Shown piece after piece: positions 40,880-50,021 of a stretch of 64,000 nucleotides of DNA. The DNA is from Bog-756 sp963769905 (lineage in GTDB: Bacteria; Actinomycetota; Acidimicrobiia; Acidimicrobiales; RAAP-2): positions 1,488,001 through 1,552,000 of the forward strand of contig CAVYNG010000002.1 of the NCBI GenBank assembly GCA_963769905.1. Direction: 5' to 3'. Each line of letters opens with the position of its first letter. Position 1 is the stretch's first letter. Position numbers and translations under genes: made by a program. The notes beneath the pieces are model-generated. The model was not told the origin of the DNA and searched no databases. It saw nothing but the letters and a program-made list of their open reading frames with translations.

Positions 40880-41908
40880 TCACCTGTCAGACCCCGCGCC
40901 GATGAGCAGCGAGAGATCGACGAGGCGGTTGGCATAGCCCCACTCGTTGTCGTACCAACCTTCGACCTTGACCAGGCTAACCCCCGACGAGGACTGCAGC
41001 ACCATGGTCAGATCGGCGTCGAAGATACACGAGGCGGGGTTGCCGACGATGTCCGTCGAGACGATCGGGTCCGTGTTGTACTCGAGCACCTTCGAGAGCG
41101 GGCCGATGGACGCCGCGTCGGCGAACGCCTGGTTGACCTCCTCGACGGTGACCTTCTTCGGGATCAGCGCGACGAAATCGGTGATGGAGCCGTCGGGAAC
41201 CGGTACTCGGAGCGCGGTGCCGTCGAGTCGCCCCTTCATCGCCGGCAGGACCAACCCTGTCGCTCGTGCCGCACCGGTCGACGCGGGCACGATATTGATC
41301 GCTGCGGCCCGCGCCCTGCGCAGATCGCGGTGCGGGAGGTCGAGCAGGTTCTGGTCGTTGGTGAAGGCATGCACCGTGGTCATCATCCCGGTGTCGATCC
41401 CGAACGCCTGGTCGAGCACGCTGACCATCGGTACGAAGCAGTTGGTGGTGCACGACGCGTTGGACACCACGAAGTCCTTCGCGGGGTCGTATTCGTCGTC
41501 GTTGACACCGATGACGAAGGTCGCATCGGCGTCCTTCGCCGGCGCGGAGATGATCACTCGGGAGGCACCGGCCTCGAGGTGGGAAGCCGCGGCCGAACGC
41601 GAGGTGAACAGTCCGGTCGACTCGACGACGACGTCGACCGCCAGCGAGTCCCAGGGCAGCGCCTTGGGATCGCGCTCGGAGAGCACCGCGATCGGTACGG
41701 AGTCGACGACGATTGTCGACTCGGCGACCTTGATCTCCCCCTCGAACCGTCCGTGGGTCGAGTCGTAGCGGAGCAGGTGGGCGAGCGTTTCGGCCGAGGT
41801 CAGGTCGTTGATCGCCACCACCTCGACGTCGGCGCCCATCGCCCGGGCCGCCCGGAGATAGTTGCGACCGATGCGCCCGAATCCGTTGATCCCGATCCGT
41901 ACGGTCAT
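40880..41908 (-). CDS. gapA: Glyceraldehyde-3-phosphate dehydrogenase, type I
   Basis: NAD-dependent GAPDH of 342 residues: N-terminal VRIGINGFGRIGRNYLRA, substrate-binding NASCTTN with C153, the TTVHAFTNDQNLLDLPH and ARAAAINIVPASTGAA segments, and the C-terminal WYDNEWGYANRLVDL. It begins the gapA-pgk-tpiA-secG cluster. The leader of about 125 bases separates it from the yvcK gene; whiA, often here in actinobacteria, is missing. Confidence 0.97.
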   Translation of the reverse strand: MTVRIGINGFGRIGRNYLRAARAMGADVEVVAINDLTSAETLAHLLRYDSTHGRFEGEIKVAESTIVVDSVPIAVLSERDPKALPWDSLAVDVVVESTGLFTSRSAAASHLEAGASRVIISAPAKDADATFVIGVNDDEYDPAKDFVVSNASCTTNCFVPMVSVLDQAFGIDTGMMTTVHAFTNDQNLLDLPHRDLRRARAAAINIVPASTGAARATGLVLPAMKGRLDGTALRVPVPDGSITDFVALIPKKVTVEEVNQAFADAASIGPLSKVLEYNTDPIVSTDIVGNPASCIFDADLTMVLQSSSGVSLVKVEGWYDNEWGYANRLVDLSLLIGAGSDR

Positions 41909-42034
41909 GCTGTCTGTGCCCTACCCTTCCTCACCCGGCGCGCCCGCGCGCCGCACCGCTTCTCCCGGCGTGGTTGCCCCTATCTGGTGCACGAAGACCC
42001 CCACCACCGTAGGTCAATCTCGTGACAAACGCCG

Positions 42035-42904
42035 TCATTTCAGCAGGTCCGAGAGAGCCGCGCCCAGTTTCACCGCATCGTGGGCCATCCCGTTGGGCCG
42101 GGCGAGCGGTGTCTCCACCACCCGGACGCTCGGGCTCCCGAGCTCGAGCCCCGACGTATCGGCGAGGGCGACGTCGACCGACACGCCGTGCGCGGCCAGC
42201 GCCTCGAGGTGCATCGCGACGTCGAAATCCTCCGTCTCGGGAACCTGAGGGCGGAGATTGCAGACGTAGACCTTCGTCGCGCCCGAGCGATCGATCCCCT
42301 CGCGGATCTGAGGTACGGCGATCGCGGCGAGCACGCTCGTGAACAGTGATCCCGGACCGAGCACGATCTGTTCGGCCTCGGCCAGCGCGCCCACTGCTTC
42401 GGGCGGTGCCACCGGATCGCTCGGGACGAGCGAGACGCGGCGAATGTGACCGGTCGCCATCACCGCGACCTGACCGGCCACCGGTCCGGAGTCCGCCTCG
42501 GCCTTGAGCACGACCGGTTCGGTCGTGGCAGGAAGGACGCGTCCGCGAACACCGAGCAGACGGCACGCCTCGTCCAAGGCCTCGACGGGATCCTGCGCGC
42601 GGTCCATCAGGGCCGCGAGGATCAGGTTGCCGAGCGAATGACCCGACAGCACGTCGTCGGCGAACCGGTAGGCGAACAACGACGCGAGCGTCGAGTCGGG
42701 CTCGGCCATCGCGACCAGGCACTTGCGCAGGTCTCCCGGTGGGATGATCTCGAGCAGCTCGCGCAGGCGACCCGACGAACCGCCGTCGTCCGCGACCGAC
42801 ACCACCGCCGTCAGCTCCCCGCTGTAGGTGCGCGCCGCGCGGAGCGTCGCCGCCAGCCCGTGGCCGCCGCCGATCGCGACCACCTTCGGCCCAGCTTCGG
42901 TCAT
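42035..42904 (-). CDS. yvcK: YvcK/GlmR-type UDP-sugar-binding regulator
   Basis: A 289-residue protein of the CofD/YvcK superfamily: IGGGHGLAATLRAARTYSGE at the N-terminus, SVADDGGSSGRLRE, the PPGDLRKCLVA segment and LGPGSLFTSVLAAIAVP. In Bacillus, YvcK (GlmR) binds UDP-GlcNAc and directs carbon into cell-wall precursors; in mycobacteria the homologue (CuvA) affects cell shape. The ATG at 42904 overlaps the rapZ stop as ATGA. A longer frame to 43009 overlaps rapZ and is discarded. Confidence 0.93.
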   Translation of the reverse strand: MTEAGPKVVAIGGGHGLAATLRAARTYSGELTAVVSVADDGGSSGRLRELLEIIPPGDLRKCLVAMAEPDSTLASLFAYRFADDVLSGHSLGNLILAALMDRAQDPVEALDEACRLLGVRGRVLPATTEPVVLKAEADSGPVAGQVAVMATGHIRRVSLVPSDPVAPPEAVGALAEAEQIVLGPGSLFTSVLAAIAVPQIREGIDRSGATKVYVCNLRPQVPETEDFDVAMHLEALAAHGVSVDVALADTSGLELGSPSVRVVETPLARPNGMAHDAVKLGAALSDLLK

Positions 42905-43752
42905 CGGTCGACGTCCCGGTGGAAGACGGTGCTCGGCATCGAACGCAGTTCGAGACGACGCACCAACTCCTCGGCGAGCACCACCGAGCGGTGCCGGCCA
43001 CCCGTGCATCCCATCGCCACGGTCAGATAGGACTTCCCCTCGCGCACGTACGCGGGGATCAACATGGTGAGCAGATCCTCGAGCTTCGCCAGGAACTCGG
43101 TGGTCTCGGGATGGTCGAGCACGTACTTCCGCACTTCGGGCTCGAGACCACTGTGGCTCCGGAGCGCCTCGTCCCAGTACGGGTTCGGCAGGAAGCGGCA
43201 GTCGAACAGCAGGTCCACATCGAGCGGCACACCGTACTTGAACCCGAAGGAGACCACCGAAGTCTGCATGGTGGTCCCCGATTCCTCCGCGCCGAACACC
43301 TCGATGAGGCGGGCGCGGAGCTGGTTGACGTTCAGCTCCCCGGTGTCGATCACCAGGTCCGCGCGGTCGCGAATAGGTCCGAGCAGGGTCCGCTCGTCGG
43401 CGATCGAGTCGCCGACGGCACGTGCGGCCTGCGGATGCCGGCGCCGGGTCCCCTCGAACCGTTTGATCAGGACGTCGTCGGCGGCATCCAGAAAGAGGAT
43501 CCGCACCCGGTGGCGGCCCGCCTCCAGCGCGTCCACGGCGGGCAGGACGTCGTCGAGGTCACCGCCGGCCCGTCCGACGACGAAGGCCACCCGCTCCATC
43601 TCCGAGCCGGTGCCGTCGACCAGTTCGCTCACCTTGGCGATCAGCGCGGAGGGCATGTTGTCGATCACGAACCAGCCGAGATCCTCGAGGGCGGCGCCGG
43701 CCGTGGACCGCCCTGCCCCGGACATCCCGGTTACCACCAGGTACTCGCTCAT
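42901..43752 (-). CDS. rapZ: RapZ/YvcJ-type P-loop nucleotide-binding protein
   Basis: A 283-residue protein starting MSEYLVVTGMSGAGRSTAG (P-loop), with WFVIDNMPSALIAK, GTRRRHPQAA and a C-terminal domain GCTGGRHRSVVLAEELVRRL. In E. coli RapZ is an RNA-binding adaptor controlling the sRNA GlmZ and so amino-sugar synthesis; in Gram-positives YvcJ hydrolyses GTP. The RNA role is not shown for actinobacteria. The start is the ATG at 43752, overlapping the uvrC stop (ATGA). Confidence 0.94.
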   Translation of the reverse strand: MSEYLVVTGMSGAGRSTAGAALEDLGWFVIDNMPSALIAKVSELVDGTGSEMERVAFVVGRAGGDLDDVLPAVDALEAGRHRVRILFLDAADDVLIKRFEGTRRRHPQAARAVGDSIADERTLLGPIRDRADLVIDTGELNVNQLRARLIEVFGAEESGTTMQTSVVSFGFKYGVPLDVDLLFDCRFLPNPYWDEALRSHSGLEPEVRKYVLDHPETTEFLAKLEDLLTMLIPAYVREGKSYLTVAMGCTGGRHRSVVLAEELVRRLELRSMPSTVFHRDVDR

Positions 43753-45668
43753 CGATCCACCATCGCCCCCGTTCGTGCCGGCTTGGCCGGCGAGAGCGGT
43801 GTGTGCAGCCGCTCGAAGACGGCGGCACCCACGTCGGCCGGCAGCCACGATACGCCGACCAGGGCCTCCTTCGGGGCTTCCCGTAGGCCCGCGAGACCCC
43901 CGAACTCCTCGATCAGGCGGTTCCGCCGCTTCGGCCCGAGCCCCTTGACCCCGTCCAGCGCGCCCTTGGTCATCCGCTTGCCCCGCAGGGTGCGGTGGTA
44001 GGAGACGGCGAACCGGTGTGCCTCGTCACGGACCCGCTGGAGGAGATAGAGGCCCTCGGACTGGCGGGGCAGCCGGATCGGTTCGGGGTCGCCCGGGCGG
44101 TACACCTCCTCGAAGCTCTTCGCGAGAGCCGCGACCGGAATGCGCTCGGTCAGCCCCAGTGCCTCGAGCACTCGGATCCCCACGTTGAGCTGGCCGATGC
44201 CGCCGTCGAGCAGCAGCAGCTGCGGCGGATAGGAAAAGCGCTTCCGTGTCGCCGCCGACGAGGCTTCACCGGCGGAGACCTCCTCGGCCAGCAGGGTGGT
44301 GAGCCGCCGGGTGAGCACCTCCTCCATCGCTGCGTAGTCGTCGTTGCCGGCCAAAGCCGCCACCCGGAAGTGCCGGTAGTCGCTCTTCTTCGGCAGGCCG
44401 TCCTCGAAGACGACCATCGAGCCGACATAGTCGCTCCCCTGAAGGTGGCTCATGTCGTAGCACTCGATCCGGAGTGGGGCATCGGGCAGCCCGAGCTCAC
44501 GCTGGAGCGATTCGAGCGCGCGGGCTCGGCTGTTGTGGTCCGAATTGCGGTGCAACCGGTGCCGGACGAAGGCGTCGATCGCGTTGGATTCCACCGTACG
44601 GAGGAGCGCGCGCTTCGGGCCGCGCACCGGAACCCGAAGGTCCACCGGCCCCCCGCGCTGCCGGGCGAGGTACTCGAGCACCGCCTCGGCGTCGCCGGGC
44701 ATGGTCGGGACGAGGATCTGTTTCGGTACACCCGACGCCGGCTCGGCGTAGACGTCGACCAGGATCCGCTCGACGAGCTGTGACGCGGTCAGGTCCTCCA
44801 CCTTGTCTACGAACATGCCCATCCGCCCGACGACCTTTCCCGAGCGCACGTGGAACACTTGGACGGCGGCCTCGAGCTCGTCCTCGGCGATGCCCACCAC
44901 GTCGAGGTCCTCCCGACGGTCGAGCTCCATCTGGCGGACGGCGTCCGCGGCCCGAACCGCCTCGAGCTTGTCCCGCAGTGCCGAGGCCCGCTCGAACTCG
45001 AGCGCGTCGGACGCCTCGCGCATGGCCGTCTCGAGCCCGCGTTCGAGCGGTCCGGTCTCCCCGCTCAAGAAGGCGGTGAGGTCGGCGACCATCTGGTCGT
45101 ACTCCTCCCGGTCCACCTCACCGACGCAGGGTCCCGAGCAACGGTCGATGTGGTAGAGCAGGCACGGGCGTCCCAATCGAACGTGCCGCCGGAACTTGGT
45201 GTCGGAGCAGCTTCGAAGCGGGAACGTCCGGAGCAGCAGGTCGAGGGTGTCCCTGATGGCGCCCACGTTGGCGTACGGGCCGAAATAGCGGACCCCGCTC
45301 CGCTTCCTCCCCCTCACGATCGCCGGGCGGGGCCACTCGTCACCCACCGTGAGCGCCAGCCACGGGTAGCTCTTGTCGTCCTTCAGCCGGACGTTGTACC
45401 GCGGCTGGTGCCGCTTGATGAGGTTGTGCTCGAGAAGGAGTGCCTCGGACTCCGAGTCGACGACCATCCATTCGACGTGGTCGGCCTGCTCGACCATCTG
45501 GGCGGTCCGCGGCGGGAGCCCGTAGGGGTCCTGGAAGTAGGAGTTGATCCGCTGGCGGAGCGACTTCGCCTTGCCCACGTACAGCACCCGGCCGTCGCGG
45601 TCGACGAACTGATAGGAGCCGGGGACGTCGGGGACGGTGCCGGGGGGCGGACGATATACCACACCCAC
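43749..45668 (-). CDS. uvrC: Excinuclease ABC subunit C
   Basis: The nuclease that makes the two incisions around damage bound by UvrAB. The 639-residue protein has an N-terminal GIY-YIG domain (PGSYQFVDRDGRVLYVGKAK), a cysteine-rich DRCSGPCVGEVDREEYD, a UVR motif region (AMREASDALEFERASALRDK), an RNase-H-like endonuclease half (RIECYDMSHLQGSDYVGSMV) and a C-terminal helix-hairpin-helix pair (LDGVKGLGPKRRNRLIEEFG). It starts at a GTG, divergent from nadA across about 200 bases, and leads the uvrC-rapZ-yvcK run. Confidence 0.97.
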   Translation of the reverse strand: MGVVYRPPPGTVPDVPGSYQFVDRDGRVLYVGKAKSLRQRINSYFQDPYGLPPRTAQMVEQADHVEWMVVDSESEALLLEHNLIKRHQPRYNVRLKDDKSYPWLALTVGDEWPRPAIVRGRKRSGVRYFGPYANVGAIRDTLDLLLRTFPLRSCSDTKFRRHVRLGRPCLLYHIDRCSGPCVGEVDREEYDQMVADLTAFLSGETGPLERGLETAMREASDALEFERASALRDKLEAVRAADAVRQMELDRREDLDVVGIAEDELEAAVQVFHVRSGKVVGRMGMFVDKVEDLTASQLVERILVDVYAEPASGVPKQILVPTMPGDAEAVLEYLARQRGGPVDLRVPVRGPKRALLRTVESNAIDAFVRHRLHRNSDHNSRARALESLQRELGLPDAPLRIECYDMSHLQGSDYVGSMVVFEDGLPKKSDYRHFRVAALAGNDDYAAMEEVLTRRLTTLLAEEVSAGEASSAATRKRFSYPPQLLLLDGGIGQLNVGIRVLEALGLTERIPVAALAKSFEEVYRPGDPEPIRLPRQSEGLYLLQRVRDEAHRFAVSYHRTLRGKRMTKGALDGVKGLGPKRRNRLIEEFGGLAGLREAPKEALVGVSWLPADVGAAVFERLHTPLSPAKPARTGAMVDR

Positions 45669-45852
45669 AGTGTGCCGTGTCTGCCTTCGCGACAGGTCGC
45701 CTGATCAGGGGGAGCACGCCGGCCCGAAACCCGCGCCGCTACACTGGGCGGTACGCCGGCCTGGAATCCGGCGACATCAATCGCTCCGGGGCCGACATAC
45801 CCGCGGATGGGCGACCAGGCTGTCCCCGCCGGCCATACCGGAGCGCCTCCAC

Positions 45853-45860
45853 AGGGAGGT
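45853..45860 (+). promoter_or_regulatory. Ribosome-binding site for nadA
   Basis: AGGGAGGT lies eight bases before the ATG at 45869, fixing the start well downstream of the upper end of the open frame (45677), whose first 64 codons lack NadA similarity. The 200-base gap to the divergent uvrC must also hold both promoters. Confidence 0.6.
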
Positions 45861-45868
45861 CATACGAC

Positions 45869-46984
45869 ATGTACCGGCTACAGCAGGCACTGCCCGAGCG
45901 CTACACCGCGGCGGATCCCGACGAGCTCGCGGCTCGCGTCCGGCGCGCGAAAGAGGAGCTGGGCTCGAGGCTCATCATCCTCGGTCACCACTACCAACGC
46001 GACGAGGTGATGGGGTGGGCCGACGCACGGGGTGACTCGTTCGGGCTCTCGCGGATCGCCGCGGCGCAGTCGGAAGCGGAATTCGTCGTCTTCTGCGGGG
46101 TGCACTTCATGGCCGAGTCGGCCGACATCCTCACCGGCCCCGATCAGCAGGTGGTCCTTCCCGACCTGAACGCCGGGTGCTCGATGGCCGACATGGCCGA
46201 CATCGACGCCGTCGAGGAGGCTTGGGAGGTCATCGGCGAAGTGACCGACCTCGATCGGGTGGTGCCGGTCACCTACATGAACTCCTCCGCCGCCCTGAAG
46301 GCCTTCGTCGGACGCCACGGTGGCGTGGTATGCACCTCGTCCAACGCCCGCGCAGTGCTCACCTGGGCCCTCGACGACGAGACCTCGGGCGGGGCCGGTG
46401 GTGATCAGGTCCTCTTCTTCCCCGACCAGCACCTGGGTCGCAACACCGGCTTCCAGCTGGGCTACTCGGCAGAGCAGATGGCGGTCTGGAACCCGCGGGG
46501 TGCCCGCGGTGGTCTGGACGACGTCGCGATCAAGTCCTCGGTGCTCCTCCTCTGGAAGGGACACTGCTCCGTGCACCAGCGGTTCCGGCCCGAGCAGGTT
46601 GCCGCGTTCCGCGCGGAGCATCCCGAAGGCCTGGTCTTCGTGCACCCCGAGTGCGCGCACGAGGTCGTCGAGGTTGCCGATCAGGTCGGCTCGACGGACT
46701 TTCTGATCAAGGCGGTCGGCGAGGCTCCCGCCGGCGCGGTGATCGGAATCGGCACCGAAATCCACCTGGTCAAGCGCCTCGACGACGAGAACCCCGACAA
46801 GACGGTCCTCTCGCTCGACCCACTGGTCTGCCCGTGCTCGACCATGTTCCGCATCGATCTCCCCCACCTCGCCTGGGTGCTCGACGGCCTCCTCGAGGGC
46901 GAGGTCCGCAACCAGATCACCGTCGACGACGAAACGGCGCGCTGGGCGCGCGTGGCGCTCGAGCGGATGCTCGCCACGGTCTGA
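45869..46984 (+). CDS. nadA: Quinolinate synthase (NadA)
   Basis: Iron-sulfur enzyme condensing iminoaspartate with dihydroxyacetone phosphate to quinolinate for NAD synthesis. The 371-residue protein has IILGHHYQRDEVMGWADARG, FVVFCGVHFMAESADIL, PDLNAGCSMADMAD, VTYMNSSAALKAF, HPECAHEVVEVAD and PLVCPCSTMFRID. The three conserved cysteines (in NAGC, HPEC and CPC) bind the 4Fe-4S cluster. nadB and nadC are not adjacent, which is unusual since they often follow nadA. It is convergent with uvrA, the stops 22 bases apart. Confidence 0.95.
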   Translation: MYRLQQALPERYTAADPDELAARVRRAKEELGSRLIILGHHYQRDEVMGWADARGDSFGLSRIAAAQSEAEFVVFCGVHFMAESADILTGPDQQVVLPDLNAGCSMADMADIDAVEEAWEVIGEVTDLDRVVPVTYMNSSAALKAFVGRHGGVVCTSSNARAVLTWALDDETSGGAGGDQVLFFPDQHLGRNTGFQLGYSAEQMAVWNPRGARGGLDDVAIKSSVLLLWKGHCSVHQRFRPEQVAAFRAEHPEGLVFVHPECAHEVVEVADQVGSTDFLIKAVGEAPAGAVIGIGTEIHLVKRLDDENPDKTVLSLDPLVCPCSTMFRIDLPHLAWVLDGLLEGEVRNQITVDDETARWARVALERMLATV

Positions 46985-47006
46985 GCCCGAGCGCGACCTC
47001 CCCGGC

Positions 47007-49982
47007 TCAGCTCACCGCCAACTTGCGGCGACGCTTGGAGGACCCTTCCCCGTTGGCGTCGGCGGCGCCGGGTGCCCCCCGGTTCTTCTTCGCCCCGGCG
47101 GCCCGCGAGGTCCGGGTCACGGCCCGCGGGCGCTCGATCCCGAGCACCGGCGCCAGCACCTCGCCCGTGTAGCTCGCCTTGCTCCTCGCCACGTCTTCGG
47201 GCGTGCCCTCGGCCACGACCCTTCCGCCGCCGTCCCCTCCTTCGGGGCCGAGGTCGATGATCCAGTCGGCACTCTTCACGACGTCGAGGTTGTGCTCGAT
47301 CACGATGACCGTGTTGCCCTGGTCGACCAGCCGGTTGAGCACGTCGAGGAGCTTGCGCACGTCGTCGAAGTGGAGGCCGGTGGTCGGTTCGTCGAGTACG
47401 TAGAGGGTGTGACCAGTCGAGCGCCGCGACAGCTCGGAGGCCAGCTTGACCCGCTGCGCCTCACCGCCCGACAGCGTGGGCGCGGGCTGACCGAGCCGGA
47501 TGTAGCCGAGCCCGACGTCGACCAGCGTCTGGAGGTGCCGTGCGATCGGCGGCTGGTGTGCGAAGAACGCGAGGGCCTCCTCGCAGGACATCTCGAGCAC
47601 GTCCGCGATCGTCTTCCCACGGAAGGTGACCTCGAGCGTGTCGCGGTTGTAGCGCGCACCGTGGCAGACCTCACAGGGAACGTAGACGTCCGGGAGGAAG
47701 TGCATCTCGATGCGGAGCGTTCCGTCGCCCGAGCACGCCTCGCAGCGGCCACCTTTCACGTTGAACGAGAACCGGCCCGGAAGGTAGCCGCGGACCTTGG
47801 CCTCCTGGGTCTGGCTGAACAGACGCCGGATATGGTCGAAGACGCCGGTGTAGGTCGCGGGATTCGACCGGGGCGTGCGCCCGATCGGCGCCTGGTCGAC
47901 CTCGACGACCTTGTCGACGAAATCGACGCCCCGGATGGCCCGGTGCAACCCGGGCACCGCGTGGGCCCGGTAGAGGTGCTTGGCCAACGAGCGCAGCAAG
48001 ATGTCGTTCACCAGCGTCGACTTGCCTGATCCGGACACTCCGGTCACCGCGATGAACCGGCCGAGGGGGAACGCCACCGTGACGTCGGCGAGGTTGTGCT
48101 CGCGAGCTCCCTCGACGGTCAGGGTCTCCAGACTCCCCGGCCGGCGCATCGCCGGCACCGGGATGGAGCGCTTGCCGACCAGGTACTGCCCGGTCAGGGA
48201 TTCCTCGTTCGACTCGAGCCCTCCCGGTCCGGTCACCGGGCCCGAGTGGACGATCCGGCCTCCGTGCTCCCCGGCACCCGGGCCGATGTCGACCACATGG
48301 TCCGCCACGCGGATGGTCTCCTCGTCGTGCTCGACCACGATGACCGTGTTGCCGAGGTCGCGCAGCCGCTTGAGGGTGCCGATCAGGCGCTGGTTGTCGC
48401 GTTGATGGAGCCCGATCGAGGGCTCGTCGAGCACGTAGAGGACGCCGACCAACCCGCTCCCGATCTGGCTCGCCAGGCGGATGCGCTGCGCCTCACCGCC
48501 CGAGAGCGTCGCCGCGGAGCGTGCGAGGGTCAGGTAGTCGAGGCCCACGTCGAGCAGGAACTGCATGCGCTCGCGGACTTCCCGCAGGACCCGGTCGGCG
48601 ATCAGGTGGTCCCGGTCCGAGAGATCGAGCGACGCCACGACCTCGGTCGCCCGAGCGATGGACAGCGAACAGAGCGCGAAGATCGAGTAGCCGCTCACGG
48701 TGACCGCGAGCGATTCCGGCCGCAGCCGGGCGCCGCCGCACTCGGGGCAGGGGACCTCGCGCAGGTATCCCTCGAGGTTGTCGCGCTGGAAGTCCGACTC
48801 GGCCTCGGTATGACGGCGGGTCAGCCAGGGGACGACGCCCTCGTAGAGCGCGTGGAACGAACGCTGGCGTCCGTAGCGGTTCCGGTAGCGCAGGTGCACC
48901 TGCTTGCTACCCGACCCGTAGAGGACGAGCTTCTTGTCTGCCTTCCGGAGCTTCTGCCACGGCGTGTCCGCCGAAAACCCGCCCAACTCGGCGACCGCGT
49001 CGAGCATCCGCGTGAAGTACTCGCTGCGGGCACCAGCCCACGGCGCGAGCGCGCCCTCGGTGATCGACTTGGCCGGGTCCGGCACGACGAGTTCGGGATC
49101 GACCTCGTACTTGGTCCCGAGCCCGGTGCAGACCGGGCAGGCCCCGAACGGTGAGTTGAAGGAGAAGTTGCGGGGCGCGAGGTCCTCGAAGCTGAGCCCG
49201 CAGTGCGTGCACGCGAGGTGCTGGCTGAAGGTGATCGCTTCCTGTTCGGTCCCGTCGGGGTCGACGACCACGACCTCGGCGATGCCTGCGGCGAGCGCAA
49301 GGGCCGTCTCGAGGGACTCGGTCAGTCGCCGGCGGATCCCGTCGCGCCGGATCAGACGATCGACCACCACCTCGATGGTGTGCTGTTCGTAGCGGGCCAG
49401 ATCGAGGCTGGCGCGCTCGCTGAGCTCGATCGTCGCACCGTCGACCCTCACCCGGGCGAATCCCTGCTTGGCGAGATCGTCGAGGAGCGCGCCGTACTCC
49501 CCCTTCCTCCCCCGCACCACCGGTGCGAGCACGAGGAAGCGGGTGCCCTCCTCCATCGCGAGGATCCGGTCGACGATCTGCTGGGGGCTCTGCCGGGCCA
49601 CCGGGCGACCGCAGGTCGGGCAGTGCGGCCGGCCGATCCGCGCATAGAGGAGGCGCAGGTAGTCGTAGACCTCGGTAACGGTGCCCACCGTCGAGCGCGG
49701 ATTGCGTGACGACGACTTCTGGTCGATGGAGATCGCGGGCGACAGTCCTTCGATGAAGTCCACGTCGGGCTTGTCCATCTGACCGAGGAACTGGCGGGCG
49801 TACGCCGAGAGGGACTCGACGTAGCGCCGCTGCCCCTCGGCGTAGATGGTGTCGAAGGCCAGGGAGGACTTGCCCGAACCCGACAGACCGGTGAAGACGA
49901 TCAGGCGATCGCGGGGCAGGTCGAGCGAGACGTCCTGCAAGTTGTGCTCGCGCGCGCCGCGAACGACGAGTCGGTCTGCCAT
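47007..49982 (-). CDS. uvrA: Excinuclease ABC subunit A
   Basis: The damage-recognising ATPase of nucleotide excision repair, about 991 residues, a little longer than usual because of a basic C-terminal tail (ANGEGSSKRRRKLAVS). Both ABC modules are intact: Walker A FTGLSGSGKSSLAFDTI and VTGVSGSGKSTLVND, signatures LSGGEAQRIRLASQIG and LSGGEAQRVKLASELS, and zinc-finger cysteines in CTHCGLSFEDLAPRNFSFNS and CEACSGDGTLRIEMHFLPDV. I use the ATG at 49982 (ADRLVVRGAREHNLQDV, the family start); ATG 50015 is an alternative. It follows uvrB by about 40 bases. Confidence 0.97.
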   Translation of the reverse strand: MADRLVVRGAREHNLQDVSLDLPRDRLIVFTGLSGSGKSSLAFDTIYAEGQRRYVESLSAYARQFLGQMDKPDVDFIEGLSPAISIDQKSSSRNPRSTVGTVTEVYDYLRLLYARIGRPHCPTCGRPVARQSPQQIVDRILAMEEGTRFLVLAPVVRGRKGEYGALLDDLAKQGFARVRVDGATIELSERASLDLARYEQHTIEVVVDRLIRRDGIRRRLTESLETALALAAGIAEVVVVDPDGTEQEAITFSQHLACTHCGLSFEDLAPRNFSFNSPFGACPVCTGLGTKYEVDPELVVPDPAKSITEGALAPWAGARSEYFTRMLDAVAELGGFSADTPWQKLRKADKKLVLYGSGSKQVHLRYRNRYGRQRSFHALYEGVVPWLTRRHTEAESDFQRDNLEGYLREVPCPECGGARLRPESLAVTVSGYSIFALCSLSIARATEVVASLDLSDRDHLIADRVLREVRERMQFLLDVGLDYLTLARSAATLSGGEAQRIRLASQIGSGLVGVLYVLDEPSIGLHQRDNQRLIGTLKRLRDLGNTVIVVEHDEETIRVADHVVDIGPGAGEHGGRIVHSGPVTGPGGLESNEESLTGQYLVGKRSIPVPAMRRPGSLETLTVEGAREHNLADVTVAFPLGRFIAVTGVSGSGKSTLVNDILLRSLAKHLYRAHAVPGLHRAIRGVDFVDKVVEVDQAPIGRTPRSNPATYTGVFDHIRRLFSQTQEAKVRGYLPGRFSFNVKGGRCEACSGDGTLRIEMHFLPDVYVPCEVCHGARYNRDTLEVTFRGKTIADVLEMSCEEALAFFAHQPPIARHLQTLVDVGLGYIRLGQPAPTLSGGEAQRVKLASELSRRSTGHTLYVLDEPTTGLHFDDVRKLLDVLNRLVDQGNTVIVIEHNLDVVKSADWIIDLGPEGGDGGGRVVAEGTPEDVARSKASYTGEVLAPVLGIERPRAVTRTSRAAGAKKNRGAPGAADANGEGSSKRRRKLAVS

Positions 49983-50021
49983 CTGGTCGAGGATACCGGT
50001 GAGCGGCGGAGGCACCGGCCC

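Noticed and set aside
45735..45760. A TACACT hexamer upstream of nadA as a -10 promoter box
   Set aside because: No -35-like hexamer at the right distance; a single hexamer is too weak to report as a promoter.
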